A stretch of 8,649 bases of DNA, from NCBI GenBank assembly GCA_026398575.1, contig JAPLSP010000721.1:1-8649 (forward strand). Direction: 5' to 3'. This document shows positions 1-6,975 of the stretch, in pieces. The position numbers and the translations under genes were made by a program. The DNA is from Candidatus Sumerlaeota bacterium. Lineage in GTDB: Bacteria > Sumerlaeota > Sumerlaeia > JADFCT01. How positions within the stretch are numbered: the stretch's first letter is position 1; each line of letters begins with the position of its first letter. The notes below the pieces were generated by a model. It saw nothing but the letters and a program-made list of their open reading frames with translations, was not told the origin of the DNA and did no database searches.

Positions 1-873
1 CCCGCTGAGCGTGAGGCCGGGCCGCAGTATGATGTCGTAAGGACCTTTGCGCTCGCCTGCCTTGACCTCGACAAAAGGCCCTGCGCGTCCCGTGCCGCCG
101 GGGTCCGAGATAAAGCTTCCCAATGAGGCGACGAGTTGATAGGCGCCCGAGGGAACTGCTCCGATTTCAAAATTTCCCTGCGCGTCAGCCGTGGCAAAAA
201 GGTTGTGGTCCTCGACAAGGCGTGCTTTGGCGCCGGGCGCGGCGCGCTTGTCCTCATGGAGTACCCTGCCGAAAATAATGGCGGCGCGCTCGACCTTGAA
301 GAGCCGCTCGGTAGTGGGCGGGCAATTCACATGCTGCGATATTGAAGCGATCTCGCGATGGCGCAACTGGACATGAACGCGCGTCCAAGCCATCGGAAAC
401 GAGACGATAGCCTCGCCCGTCAGCCCGGTCATGGCCGTTCCGCCGATTTCTTCCGGATTGCCCCCGCACTGTACGATCGTGATGGAGGTTCCGGCGACGC
501 CTTGTTCGGTGTCTTTCCAGATCACGCGGACTTTCAGCTGCTTGCGGTCGCCGGCGATGGCGCCATTGGAGGTGGGCTTGGCGTCCGCTTTCGCAGCGCC
601 TTTTTTTGGAGTTTTTCCAGCCGCAGTCATGGAAGCAGACGCGTGCAAACCAGCGCCGGCGCCGGTCGTTTCCGCCTGCCCGGCAGTTCCCGAAGTTGCG
701 GATTCGGCGTCGCGGCCGCCCGAAGACGCCGCCACGCCGCCGCCATTTTTGCGCACGGCATAGAAGATCACTCCTGCCGCCACCAACGCCATCACCGCCG
801 CGATCGCTATCGGCTTCCTTCCCGCCAAGCCGCGGCGCAAGACAACCCCGTTGAAGGCCTTCAATGCGCTCAT
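1..873 (-). CDS. Membrane-anchored protein with carboxypeptidase-regulatory-like domains (C-terminus beyond window)
   Basis: The frame stays open for 291 codons from an ATG at 873 to the window edge, so the C-terminus is missing. A strong ribosome binding site sits 8 nt upstream and fixes the start. Residues 1-20 are basic (VLRRGLAGRKP) and are followed by one hydrophobic segment at about 22-40 (IAIAAVMALVAAGVIFYAV), which suggests an N-in signal anchor. Residues 42-105 form a low-complexity Gly/Ala/Ser/Lys linker. From about residue 110 there are beta-sandwich stretches, the last with the typical sequences FEIGAVPSGAYQLVA and YDIILRPGLTLSG. This resembles carboxypeptidase-regulatory-like (CarboxypepD_reg / DUF4480-type) repeats, which usually work as extracytoplasmic binding or structural modules. 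I infer a surface or periplasmic protein tethered to the inner membrane; no catalytic domain is visible in the part present. A run of seven A on the coding strand (plus-strand T run 601-607) encodes two lysines. Confidence 0.8.
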   Translation of the reverse strand, partial: MSALKAFNGVVLRRGLAGRKPIAIAAVMALVAAGVIFYAVRKNGGGVAASSGGRDAESATSGTAGQAETTGAGAGLHASASMTAAGKTPKKGAAKADAKPTSNGAIAGDRKQLKVRVIWKDTEQGVAGTSITIVQCGGNPEEIGGTAMTGLTGEAIVSFPMAWTRVHVQLRHREIASISQHVNCPPTTERLFKVERAAIIFGRVLHEDKRAAPGAKARLVEDHNLFATADAQGNFEIGAVPSGAYQLVASLGSFISDPGGTGRAGPFVEVKAGERKGPYDIILRPGLTLSG

Positions 874-881
874 GGGAACCG

Positions 882-890
882 CCTCCTCCT
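882..890 (-). promoter_or_regulatory. Strong ribosome binding site
   Basis: On the minus strand AGGAGGAGG lies 8 nt before the ATG at 873. This near-perfect anti-16S match supports that start for the membrane-anchored gene, even though a longer Arg-rich open frame overlaps it on the same strand. Confidence 0.75.
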
Positions 891-1041
891 GCCGCGCTCG
901 CTTGCCGACGCAGGGTAACCCGCCCTATCCCAAGGGTGGCAAGATGATTATGTTGCATTAGCTTCCAACCATCCTCCATCTAAGCGCATTGCTGTCGTCC
1001 CTTTGGCAAAAATACGTCACTGAATTTGTGATTCAGAGTAC

Positions 1042-1368
1042 TTAGGCTGGTTCCACCACGACCGCTGTGCCATAGCACAGAACTTCCGTGGCCGAGACTT
1101 TGCTCGCCACTTCCGAGGCGTCGTAGCGCATGCCGATGATGGCGTTGGCGCCCATTTCGGCGGCGTGTTGCAGGAGCAACTCGTAGGCCTGTTGGCGCGT
1201 CTGCTCACACATTTCCGTGTAAGCCCCGATGCGCCCGCCGATGATGCTCTTCAATCCGCCCACGATCCCCTGCGCAATGGTGGGGCAACGGACGATGAGT
1301 CCGCGCACAAGGCCTTTGTATTCCTTGATGCGATAGCCATCGAATGAAAACGTCGTCGTAACCAGCAT
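1042..1368 (-). CDS. YbjQ/UPF0145 family protein (putative heavy-metal-binding domain)
   Basis: This 108-aa protein matches the full length of the YbjQ/UPF0145 (DUF74) family. Recognisable features are the opening TTTFSFDGYRIKEYKGLVRG, the central GGRIGAYTEM, the helix EMGANAIIGMRYD (residues 71-83) and the closing strand EVLCYGTAVVV (95-105). The family is small, cytosolic and oligomeric. Databases often label it heavy-metal-binding, but its function is not established. The start is supported by AGGAG about 7 nt before the ATG. The upstream region is AT-rich and includes the end of the 140-nt inverted repeat, so the element may supply part of the promoter. The gene is 168 nt upstream of the membrane-anchored gene in the same direction, so co-transcription is possible but not shown. 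I see no truncation. Confidence 0.88.
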   Translation of the reverse strand: MLVTTTFSFDGYRIKEYKGLVRGLIVRCPTIAQGIVGGLKSIIGGRIGAYTEMCEQTRQQAYELLLQHAAEMGANAIIGMRYDASEVASKVSATEVLCYGTAVVVEPA

Positions 1369-1399
1369 GGTTTTCTCCTTATAATTGAAATTTTATAAT

Positions 1400-1539
1400 C
1401 CTTTAGCCAATTTTATAAAGGCGCCACAGAGACACCGAGGCGCAGAGAAATTCGCAAAGAATATTATAAAAGCATTTCTGGATGCATTTCTCTGTGCCTC
1501 GGTGTCTCTGTGGTGACTTCCTCATTATATGGCTAAAGG
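1400..1539. repeat. 140-nt inverted-repeat element, copy 1
   Basis: The ends are exact inverted copies, CCTTTAGCC (1400-1408) and GGCTAAAGG (1531-1539). Inside is a 27-bp core stem: 1424-1450 pairs with 1487-1513, with a single G.T at 1442/1495. The arm carries the motif CCACAGAGACACCGAGG. The 36-nt loop is 1451-1486, and the sequence between the termini and the core no longer pairs. A second copy of exactly the same length and orientation lies at 8370-8509. It encodes nothing, has no transposase, and sits between the beta-helix and YbjQ genes, so it fits a MITE-like or large REP-like dispersed element. Transcribed from either strand it would form a long hairpin that could stop or stabilise the mRNA. 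Confidence 0.85.
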
Positions 1540-1624
1540 CATGTGAAATTTTAGATTTCTGACTGAACAAAAAATATCCACTTCAATCGCTTAAGAATTT
1601 AAGATTCTAAAGATTCGGGTTTCA

Positions 1625-2920
1625 TCAGCGTGTTTCGGGTTCTGGCAGCGCGCCATCCGCATCCATCTCGCGCAGATGCGGGATGGGCGGCGCCGGACGC
1701 TCCACCTTGGTTTCAGGGATCAACCGCCCCTCCACCATAATATTCTCGGCCTTGCCGAGGCGATACTTCGAGATGTTCGGAATCTCGGCGGACTCGGCGA
1801 CGATGGCGTCGGTGAAGACGCGACCGCCGGCGGACTCGAACGTGTTGTCCGCAACCTGGACATCATGCGGCATGCAGCCCTCGACCGGGATATTGTTGTG
1901 CGTCCCATAGCCGATTGAAATGGCCATGACCGGGCGCCAACTCATCACGCTCCGCAGATTGCGGAAACGGTTGCCGCGGATGAGGCCCGCGCCGTCGCGA
2001 ATCCCAATCCCGTGCCGCAGGTTCTCGAAAATGTTTCCCTCCACGACAAACGTTCCGTCCATGCCGGGATGCGTATCCACCGCGCAGAGCTCATAAGTTG
2101 ACTGATCGTTGCTCCCGACTCGATTGTGGAGGAATTCCCAGTGAGTCTTCCGCACGCCTGCTTTATGGACATATTTCCCCAAGCGCTCCCCACTGCTCCA
2201 GTCGAGCGCCCCGTTGGAGGCAAGGGAATGGCGGTTCTGGCTGAACTCATTGTCCGTCACCAACACGCAGGCGCCGGAGTAAATGGCCACGCCGTAGCCC
2301 AAGCCCTCGCGCAAGTTGTTGTGAATGGAGCAGTGGTCCACCTGCGCGGTGGCTTCGTCACTGAAGGTAGTCGCGTAGCTGAAGCCGAGCAACTCGCAGT
2401 GGTCTATGCGGACATTCTTTTTCCCGCCGGCGGATATGCCGTAGGTGTCGTTGTTCTGGCTGACCGTTGTCTCCGCTCCCTGCATTTTCAGGCGCGTGAA
2501 GCGAACCTTGTCGCCGTCCACGTTGAACAGGTGGATGGTTTTGTCTTTGGTCCGAATGAGCGTCTTGGCGCCTTCGCCCAGCAGCATCACCCCGCCCGGC
2601 ACGCGAACTTCTTTGTCAAACACATACTCGCCCTTCGGCAGCAACACGACGGGCGCCCCGTCCTTGACCGCGCGTTCATAAGCGCTCTGCACCGCCGCCG
2701 CCGTGCGCCCCTCAACAGTGATGCGCTTGTCGAACTGCTTCCGCTCTGCCTCGCTCAAAGGAACATCCGGCCCAATCGGACCGCGGGGACCAACCGCAGG
2801 AGTTTCTGGTCCCTGGGCAGGCGCCGCTTGGGCGGGCGCCGGTTGGGCTGCTGGCGTGCAAATGGTCACGGCCACGGCCATCACCACGATGGCAATTGTT
2901 TCTGATAGAGAATTGTTCAT
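1625..2920 (-). CDS. Secreted right-handed parallel beta-helix (pectate-lyase-like) protein
   Basis: This is a 431-aa protein. Residues 8-21 are hydrophobic and are followed by an Ala/Pro/Gln-rich stretch to about 42, so export is likely, although the first residues carry no basic charge. Residues 71-150 resemble the first turns of pectate-lyase-3-type helices, with LLPKGEYVFDKEVRVPGGVM and LLGEGAKTLIRT. Residues 150-370 have repeated beta-helix rungs such as NVRIDHCELLGF, VEGNIFENLRHGIGIRDG and LIRGNRFRNL. The C-terminus is Pro/Glu-rich. The fold is typical of polysaccharide lyases, hydrolases and surface-binding proteins. I cannot identify a catalytic site, so the substrate stays open; a structural or inactive role is possible. 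AGGAG (minus strand, 2925-2929) lies 4 nt before the ATG at 2920. The gene is GC-rich like its flanks, stands alone, and ends 85 nt before the 140-nt repeat. Confidence 0.85.
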   Translation of the reverse strand: MNNSLSETIAIVVMAVAVTICTPAAQPAPAQAAPAQGPETPAVGPRGPIGPDVPLSEAERKQFDKRITVEGRTAAAVQSAYERAVKDGAPVVLLPKGEYVFDKEVRVPGGVMLLGEGAKTLIRTKDKTIHLFNVDGDKVRFTRLKMQGAETTVSQNNDTYGISAGGKKNVRIDHCELLGFSYATTFSDEATAQVDHCSIHNNLREGLGYGVAIYSGACVLVTDNEFSQNRHSLASNGALDWSSGERLGKYVHKAGVRKTHWEFLHNRVGSNDQSTYELCAVDTHPGMDGTFVVEGNIFENLRHGIGIRDGAGLIRGNRFRNLRSVMSWRPVMAISIGYGTHNNIPVEGCMPHDVQVADNTFESAGGRVFTDAIVAESAEIPNISKYRLGKAENIMVEGRLIPETKVERPAPPIPHLREMDADGALPEPETR

Positions 2921-2980
2921 TGAGCTCCTATTTCCCGATAAATGTCCGTCGGTATGCGAATTTCTTTCGGAGTCAATGCG

Positions 2981-3084
2981 TAATTTGGGGACGTTTTCCT
3001 GTATGCTGGAAGAAGGCCCTATTCTCTGTGCCCGTCTATGCTAATAGCAAATAGACCTGAGTTCTAGTGAGCGTCCCCAAATTA
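2981..3084. repeat. MITE/REP-like palindromic element with GTCCCC ends
   Basis: A perfect 13-bp inverted repeat, TAATTTGGGGACG (2981-2993) and CGTCCCCAAATTA (3072-3084), brackets 78 nt. Inside is a compact hairpin at 3034-3056: GTCTATGCT pairs with AGC plus ATAGAC across an AAT loop and an AA bulge. There is no ORF. Ends of this GGGGAC/GTCCCC kind are often seen next to IS200-like (Y1) REP-associated transposases, but none is present here. The element lies in the upstream region of the beta-helix gene and at the left edge of the GC-poor segment. Confidence 0.6.
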
Positions 3085-3130
3085 ACTACTTTTATCATTG
3101 GAGCTGCACGCCGCAAAACCCTTGTCTTAG

Positions 3131-3157
3131 TGGCATGCGTGACTGTCCCCAGGATAA
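3131..3157. repeat. Possible REP half-site (remnant)
   Basis: The stretch contains GCATGCGTGACTGTCCCC followed by AGGATAA. It repeats the GTCCCC core of the adjacent palindrome in the same orientation as its right arm, immediately after the stop codon of the DUF4041/GIY-YIG gene. No matching left arm is visible within the window, so it may be one end of a decayed element. Confidence 0.4.
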
Positions 3158-3158
3158 A

Positions 3159-4358
3159 CTATTCGATTTCCTCTGTTTGTGGAATGAGCTTGGAGCGAAG
3201 GCGATAGTCTTCATCGGACATGGCAATGGTTTCTCGATATTGCAGCGCTTCGGGTTCGGCGACATAGTCCACGCTTCCGTGGTTCTTCTCCACGATCACC
3301 CGTATTTTATCTAAAGTCACTTTGAAGAATTCCTTTCTTAGGTTCACCTTATTGAGTCGGAGCATATCGAATTCTTTATGGAGGGCATTTTCCAGGGTAG
3401 GGGCGTCTTCGCAAGAGATCATCATGTGGACATCGAATGGGAATGGAACACTGGCATCTCCGAGTTCTCGGACGCGATCCATCGGGGTAAGGCGGCGAGT
3501 CATTCCGATTTTATAGACATCCGTCCCGAATGACCCGATATTGGATATGATATAGACAAATCCTGCTCGGGTAAGCTGCGCCTGGGAGACAGCGCGTGCC
3601 AGTTTTTCACGCGCTTCTGCCAGTTGGGCTTCAAGGCGCGCAACTTCTTCCGTGTGCTCATCTTTTGCTTTCTTGAGCGCTTTTTCTAAGGCCAACTCAA
3701 TTGCAGTTTCTTGGGATTGGAGGTGCTGTAGTTCGTGTTGGCGTTCAGCTTCCAGTCGTTCTTCTTCCCTGATTTGCGCTTTAATCCGGGCTTGCTCCTG
3801 CCGGGCTGCCTCTTTTCTGACAACCTTTTCAAACGCCTCTTGCAGCTCGTTCTGCAAGACTTTTCGCGCCGGCTCAAGGACTTCAAGTCCATGATTGGAA
3901 GCAAACTCAATAATAGAGTCGAGCTTTTTACGAGAGACGGCAAGATTGGACGATGTTATATTTATTATAAGGTTATGATGGACTTCTTCCAATAGGCATT
4001 GCAGAGATTCTTTAGCCAAGCGAAATCTTTCGTCGGCTGACTTGAGGCGGGCTTCTATCTTCTTCTCTGCGTTATCTATGATTTCATCAGCATGTCTTAT
4101 TATTGCTTCAATTTCTGCTTTTTTTTCAAGCAATGTTTGATCTATGCGGTCATCGGCTAGCAGATTTGCTGATTCGATTGATGCCTTACATTCGATTGCT
4201 TCTTTCTCATAGCGCTCCCTCCAATATTTCGCTTCATTGAGCGCGCTTATTTTTTCGCGATCAAATTTTTTAGAGAGAATCCTATAGCCTACAAAAAAGA
4301 TCGGGATGAGAATAATGACCACTATTGCATAAGGAAGAATTTCAAATAATAGGTCCAC
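3159..4358 (-). CDS. DUF4041 / GIY-YIG (Mug113-type) membrane nuclease, SNIPE-like
   Basis: This 399-aa protein has three parts. One N-terminal membrane helix lies at about 8-27 (LPYAIVVIILIPIFFVGYRI), followed by a basic patch. A long charged helical and coiled-coil region spans about 35-260, Lys/Glu/Arg-rich and typical of DUF4041. A C-terminal Mug113/T5orf172-type GIY-YIG nuclease domain covers about 266-350. The nuclease signatures are GFVYIISN, VYKIGMTRRL, DRVRELGDASVPFPFDVH, the conserved Glu323 in TLENALH, and NLRKEFFKV. Proteins of this plan include SNIPE, a membrane-associated nuclease that degrades phage DNA as it enters, so I infer an anti-phage role at the inner membrane. The start is GTG at 4358: the nearby ATGs at 4365 and 4368 are out of frame and stop at once. 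The binding site (AGGA, about 10 nt upstream) is modest. It follows genes A and B after a 240-nt gap in which I see no clear terminator. Catalytic motifs look intact. Confidence 0.85.
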   Translation of the reverse strand: MDLLFEILPYAIVVIILIPIFFVGYRILSKKFDREKISALNEAKYWRERYEKEAIECKASIESANLLADDRIDQTLLEKKAEIEAIIRHADEIIDNAEKKIEARLKSADERFRLAKESLQCLLEEVHHNLIINITSSNLAVSRKKLDSIIEFASNHGLEVLEPARKVLQNELQEAFEKVVRKEAARQEQARIKAQIREEERLEAERQHELQHLQSQETAIELALEKALKKAKDEHTEEVARLEAQLAEAREKLARAVSQAQLTRAGFVYIISNIGSFGTDVYKIGMTRRLTPMDRVRELGDASVPFPFDVHMMISCEDAPTLENALHKEFDMLRLNKVNLRKEFFKVTLDKIRVIVEKNHGSVDYVAEPEALQYRETIAMSDEDYRLRSKLIPQTEEIE

Positions 4359-4598
4359 AGGTCATCATCCTGGAATCCGAATGATTTCAAATTACTGTGC
4401 TTATCGCCGCTTCCTTATCGTTGAAATTAGACGCCCAAACGATCAGCCTCGGCAAGCATCAATTGCTTTGCCCATTCGCTCACTATTCGGCCATTCGGGA
4501 TAGCCACCTTAAATCTATCTTAAATCTTAAGATCACTATCTCCAAAATAAAATATAGCCAGTTGACAGAGCCCGTTCGCTTGCTTTGCAAGGCCTGCG

Positions 4599-5675
4599 CT
4601 AAACTTCTTCCGATTTGTCCTTAGCCAATTTTAGAAGGTCCATCTGTTCGCTTTCGATTGTCTCAGGTTGAGATTTGCTTGTTCCAAACCGGGTTCGACG
4701 GTCTTCGAGCCAATTTAGAAATTCCTCTTTCTCACCAGAAACACCCCAGCAGATTTGAAGTTCATCTTCAGATAACACTATCCCGCGCTGCCTTTCCTTC
4801 CAATCCTTATCAATCCGCCTGAAGACGTTCTGCTTGATAAGCCGACTCAGGGATTTCTGTCGTTCGCGGCCATAGTATTGGAAAAAGCCTCCGCTTGTTT
4901 GGGCAAGAATCTGATCCGCTGTTCTGGAATAAATGGCGCCGATTTGATGCGCGTGCAATTCACACAACAGGCAGGCGCGCACTTGCTGAATGACGACGTT
5001 CCTGTAATAATCCTGCATTAAAGGATCATGGTGGTCTTCATCGCTGAATAATAAAATGAGTGGATCTGGGTTAACATCCGCTGTCATGCCAGACATGACA
5101 TCGGTCTGAGTTCCCTGAAGGCCCGTATAGGCTTGGAATTCCTCATCCCAAGAATAGATAAGATTTCCATCGTGAACCGATAGGCCGTGAGTGGAGAATA
5201 TTCCCGGCTTTAGGCTTTTCTGCTTGAGTTGATCCGTAAGCGTTCTCAAGCATTCGCTCATTGCCTCCCGCTTATCCTCTGGCAACAAGTAACAGAGACG
5301 GCATGACTCGAGAGGCGCGAGGACTTCACCAAAATCAGGTCCACAAGCCAACAGGTGACCACGCGCCTGCTTGGCGGTCGTGCTATCTGGCGAAAATGAA
5401 TTGGCTTTTGCCTCAAAATAAACAGCCTTCAGATCGCGCAGGCGTCCCAGGATCATTTCCGGTTCAGGCTCAAGGCTGATGCTCAATTCTGATTTCTGTA
5501 CGGCTGCAGCCGTCTGAACGGTAAAAGCAAAAGGCTGCTCAATATAGACTATTTCGAAACCTGCCTGATAAAAAAGAGGGCGCACGCGGTAGTTCTTGGA
5601 AGGCTGTTCCTTGGCCATCCATAACAGGAGGTTGAGATGGAAAACCGGGTCTTTCAGCAGATCATTAGTTTTCAT
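4599..5675 (-). CDS. Uncharacterised protein B, possible PD-(D/E)XK-type nuclease
   Basis: I do not recognise the family of this 358-aa protein. It has no signal peptide or membrane segment. At 81-105 there is D-LKAVYF-E-A-K (Asp81, Glu88, Lys90), with Gln103 and Arg105 in a following helix (KQARGHLLA). This spacing recalls the D...ExK...Q core of PD-(D/E)XK nucleases, though the strand context is only suggestive. Two CxxC pairs occur, Cys125/Cys128 and Cys235/Cys238, the second followed by His241 and His243. Residues 200-217 include PLILLFSDEDHHD. The C-terminus (from about 288) is charged and helical. The ATG at 5675 overlaps the last 11 nt of gene A and is preceded by GGAG (minus strand 5683-5686) with a 7-nt spacer, so A and B are translationally coupled and probably act together. 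Codon use and lower GC match gene A and the SNIPE-like gene, unlike the flanks. Alternatives are a structural partner of A or a non-catalytic nuclease fold. Confidence 0.8.
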   Translation of the reverse strand: MKTNDLLKDPVFHLNLLLWMAKEQPSKNYRVRPLFYQAGFEIVYIEQPFAFTVQTAAAVQKSELSISLEPEPEMILGRLRDLKAVYFEAKANSFSPDSTTAKQARGHLLACGPDFGEVLAPLESCRLCYLLPEDKREAMSECLRTLTDQLKQKSLKPGIFSTHGLSVHDGNLIYSWDEEFQAYTGLQGTQTDVMSGMTADVNPDPLILLFSDEDHHDPLMQDYYRNVVIQQVRACLLCELHAHQIGAIYSRTADQILAQTSGGFFQYYGRERQKSLSRLIKQNVFRRIDKDWKERQRGIVLSEDELQICWGVSGEKEEFLNWLEDRRTRFGTSKSQPETIESEQMDLLKLAKDKSEEV

Positions 5676-6972
5676 ATATCTTCTCCGATGCGGCCGGCCA
5701 TTCTTTCACGATATCCTCGTAAGGCGTCTCGCCTATCCAAGTATTAATTTTTGGCGATACATAATGTTGCACATTAGCCACAAGCCGATGGATCGTATTA
5801 CCACAAGTGCCTTGCGGTAGAATTGCTGTCATTCCGTTTGCCGTTAGCTCCATGTTAATAGGCTGCCAAAGGTGACGGTCTGCGCCATAGACATGGACCT
5901 TGGTTGGCCCAAGCTGGATTGGGTCACCCCATAGCTTGAAGCGATTCCGTTTCTGAAAGGCCATTTGAGTCCAGCGGCTAAAGGTTGCCTCGGACAATGA
6001 TTCAGTGAACCTGATTATGAGAGGAGCGCCTCTTGTCCCCATATGGAGAGATTGACTGGATTGTGTTTCCGGCCAAGCGATTCGCTCCGAGTAATCCAAG
6101 ACGGCTTTATAAATCCGGTATAAGTAAATCACCGTATTGCGGAGCGCCTCGAAGCTGTCCGAACAATTGGTTATCCGTCCATCCTGATAAAGATCATGAC
6201 CGCCTTTCCCAGCGAAACATGGCAACCGGAGCGCATAAAGGGCATAAAGGGGATCGTAGTCCTGTTGCAGTTTTCCAAGGGATCCTCTGATCATGCCTAC
6301 TCGATCCTTCATTTCAAAGCGCGCTTTTCGTCTCTCGAAATCAACCCCATCATCATTGGGGGGGGCGTCGTCCAAATCCTCAGGACTATTTTCCCCAGTC
6401 TCCTCGTCGTCATCGGGAACGTTTGAAGCGAAGTCGTCGGGCATATCAAAAATGCTATCATGAGAGAAAACAAGCTTGCCGAAGCGATCATCTCCCCTTT
6501 TTGAAACATCCCGATTCCATAATTCCTGCAAGAGATGACTGCTAAACCAAGTGTGGTCGAGATCGGGCGACTGAGCCCATTGGGCGACTCTATTTTGTGC
6601 GGGCTCAGATTCTTCGGAAGTGTAGTACACGAAGAATCGGCTGTCGAGCTTCTCAAGAAATCCGGTGTTCTGCTTTGAGGTTGTCCGCGATTCCTTATCA
6701 GTAACATCACCGCTGATTGCCATGAAGTCATCATCTATTCGTTTCATGCCAACGCCCATGTCTGCAAAAATCTTTTCGGGCGTTTTCTGGTTTCCGTTAT
6801 TTCGCCTTGCTACATGCTCAAGCAGAAATGATTTGACCCGTGGGGCTTTCGTTCGGCGTCTGCCTGCTTCCACTTTTGGTTCGACAGATAAGCCATTAAA
6901 AAACCGATACACATCAAAGCGGTCCTTAATGTTTGGTGGTGACAGAGTGCGCATATTAACAAGCCTTTTCAT
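5665..6972 (-). CDS. Uncharacterised protein A, first gene of a two-gene module
   Basis: I do not recognise the family of this 435-aa soluble protein. The N-terminal part (1-170) is basic and mixed alpha/beta. A strongly acidic, probably disordered linker spans about 176-211 (runs such as PDDDEETGEN and PEDLDD). A helical middle follows (about 222-300, with YDPLYALYALRLPCFAG and FEALRNTVIYLYRIYKAVLD). The C-terminal domain (about 315-420) looks ordered: GAPLIIRFTESLSEATFSRW, VYGADRHLWQPINMEL, then LPQGTCGNTIHRLV. I see no Walker, helicase, methyltransferase or protease motif. The ATG at 6972 is the longest start; codon 7 (6954) is also a Met with AAGG about 9 nt upstream and may be the real one. 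A run of eight C (plus-strand G 6358-6365) lies in the linker. The gene leads an operon with B and has its own putative promoter, 109 nt downstream of the oxidoreductase stop. Confidence 0.8.
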   Translation of the reverse strand: MKRLVNMRTLSPPNIKDRFDVYRFFNGLSVEPKVEAGRRRTKAPRVKSFLLEHVARRNNGNQKTPEKIFADMGVGMKRIDDDFMAISGDVTDKESRTTSKQNTGFLEKLDSRFFVYYTSEESEPAQNRVAQWAQSPDLDHTWFSSHLLQELWNRDVSKRGDDRFGKLVFSHDSIFDMPDDFASNVPDDDEETGENSPEDLDDAPPNDDGVDFERRKARFEMKDRVGMIRGSLGKLQQDYDPLYALYALRLPCFAGKGGHDLYQDGRITNCSDSFEALRNTVIYLYRIYKAVLDYSERIAWPETQSSQSLHMGTRGAPLIIRFTESLSEATFSRWTQMAFQKRNRFKLWGDPIQLGPTKVHVYGADRHLWQPINMELTANGMTAILPQGTCGNTIHRLVANVQHYVSPKINTWIGETPYEDIVKEWPAASEKIYEN

Positions 6973-6975
6973 AAG

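Noticed and set aside
254..979. 241-aa minus-strand frame overlapping the membrane-anchored gene
   Set aside because: It is extremely rich in Arg and Gly with no domain pattern. The neighbouring frame from 873 has a strong binding site, a membrane anchor and a recognisable beta-sandwich pattern.
1020..1036. CTGAAT/ATTCAG hairpin after the YbjQ stop as a terminator
   Set aside because: The stem has only 6 AT-rich base pairs, and the T-run comes about 8 nt later, so it is too weak to call.
1400..1539. Long inverted repeat as part of a CRISPR array
   Set aside because: There is a single palindrome with one loop; no regularly spaced direct repeats or spacers exist, and no cas genes are present.
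2126..2905. 259-aa plus-strand frame
   Set aside because: It is antisense to the beta-helix gene and has no domain signature or binding site.
4579..4591. CTTGC-TTT-GCAAG hairpin after gene B as a terminator
   Set aside because: It is a 5-bp stem, and no T-run follows on the minus strand.
4617..4640. Resemblance of TCCTTAGCCAATTTTAGAAGG to the left end of the 140-nt repeat
   Set aside because: It lies inside the coding end of gene B, lacks the core motif and the partner arm, and is short and AT-rich. Chance is likely, although a decayed repeat end cannot be excluded.
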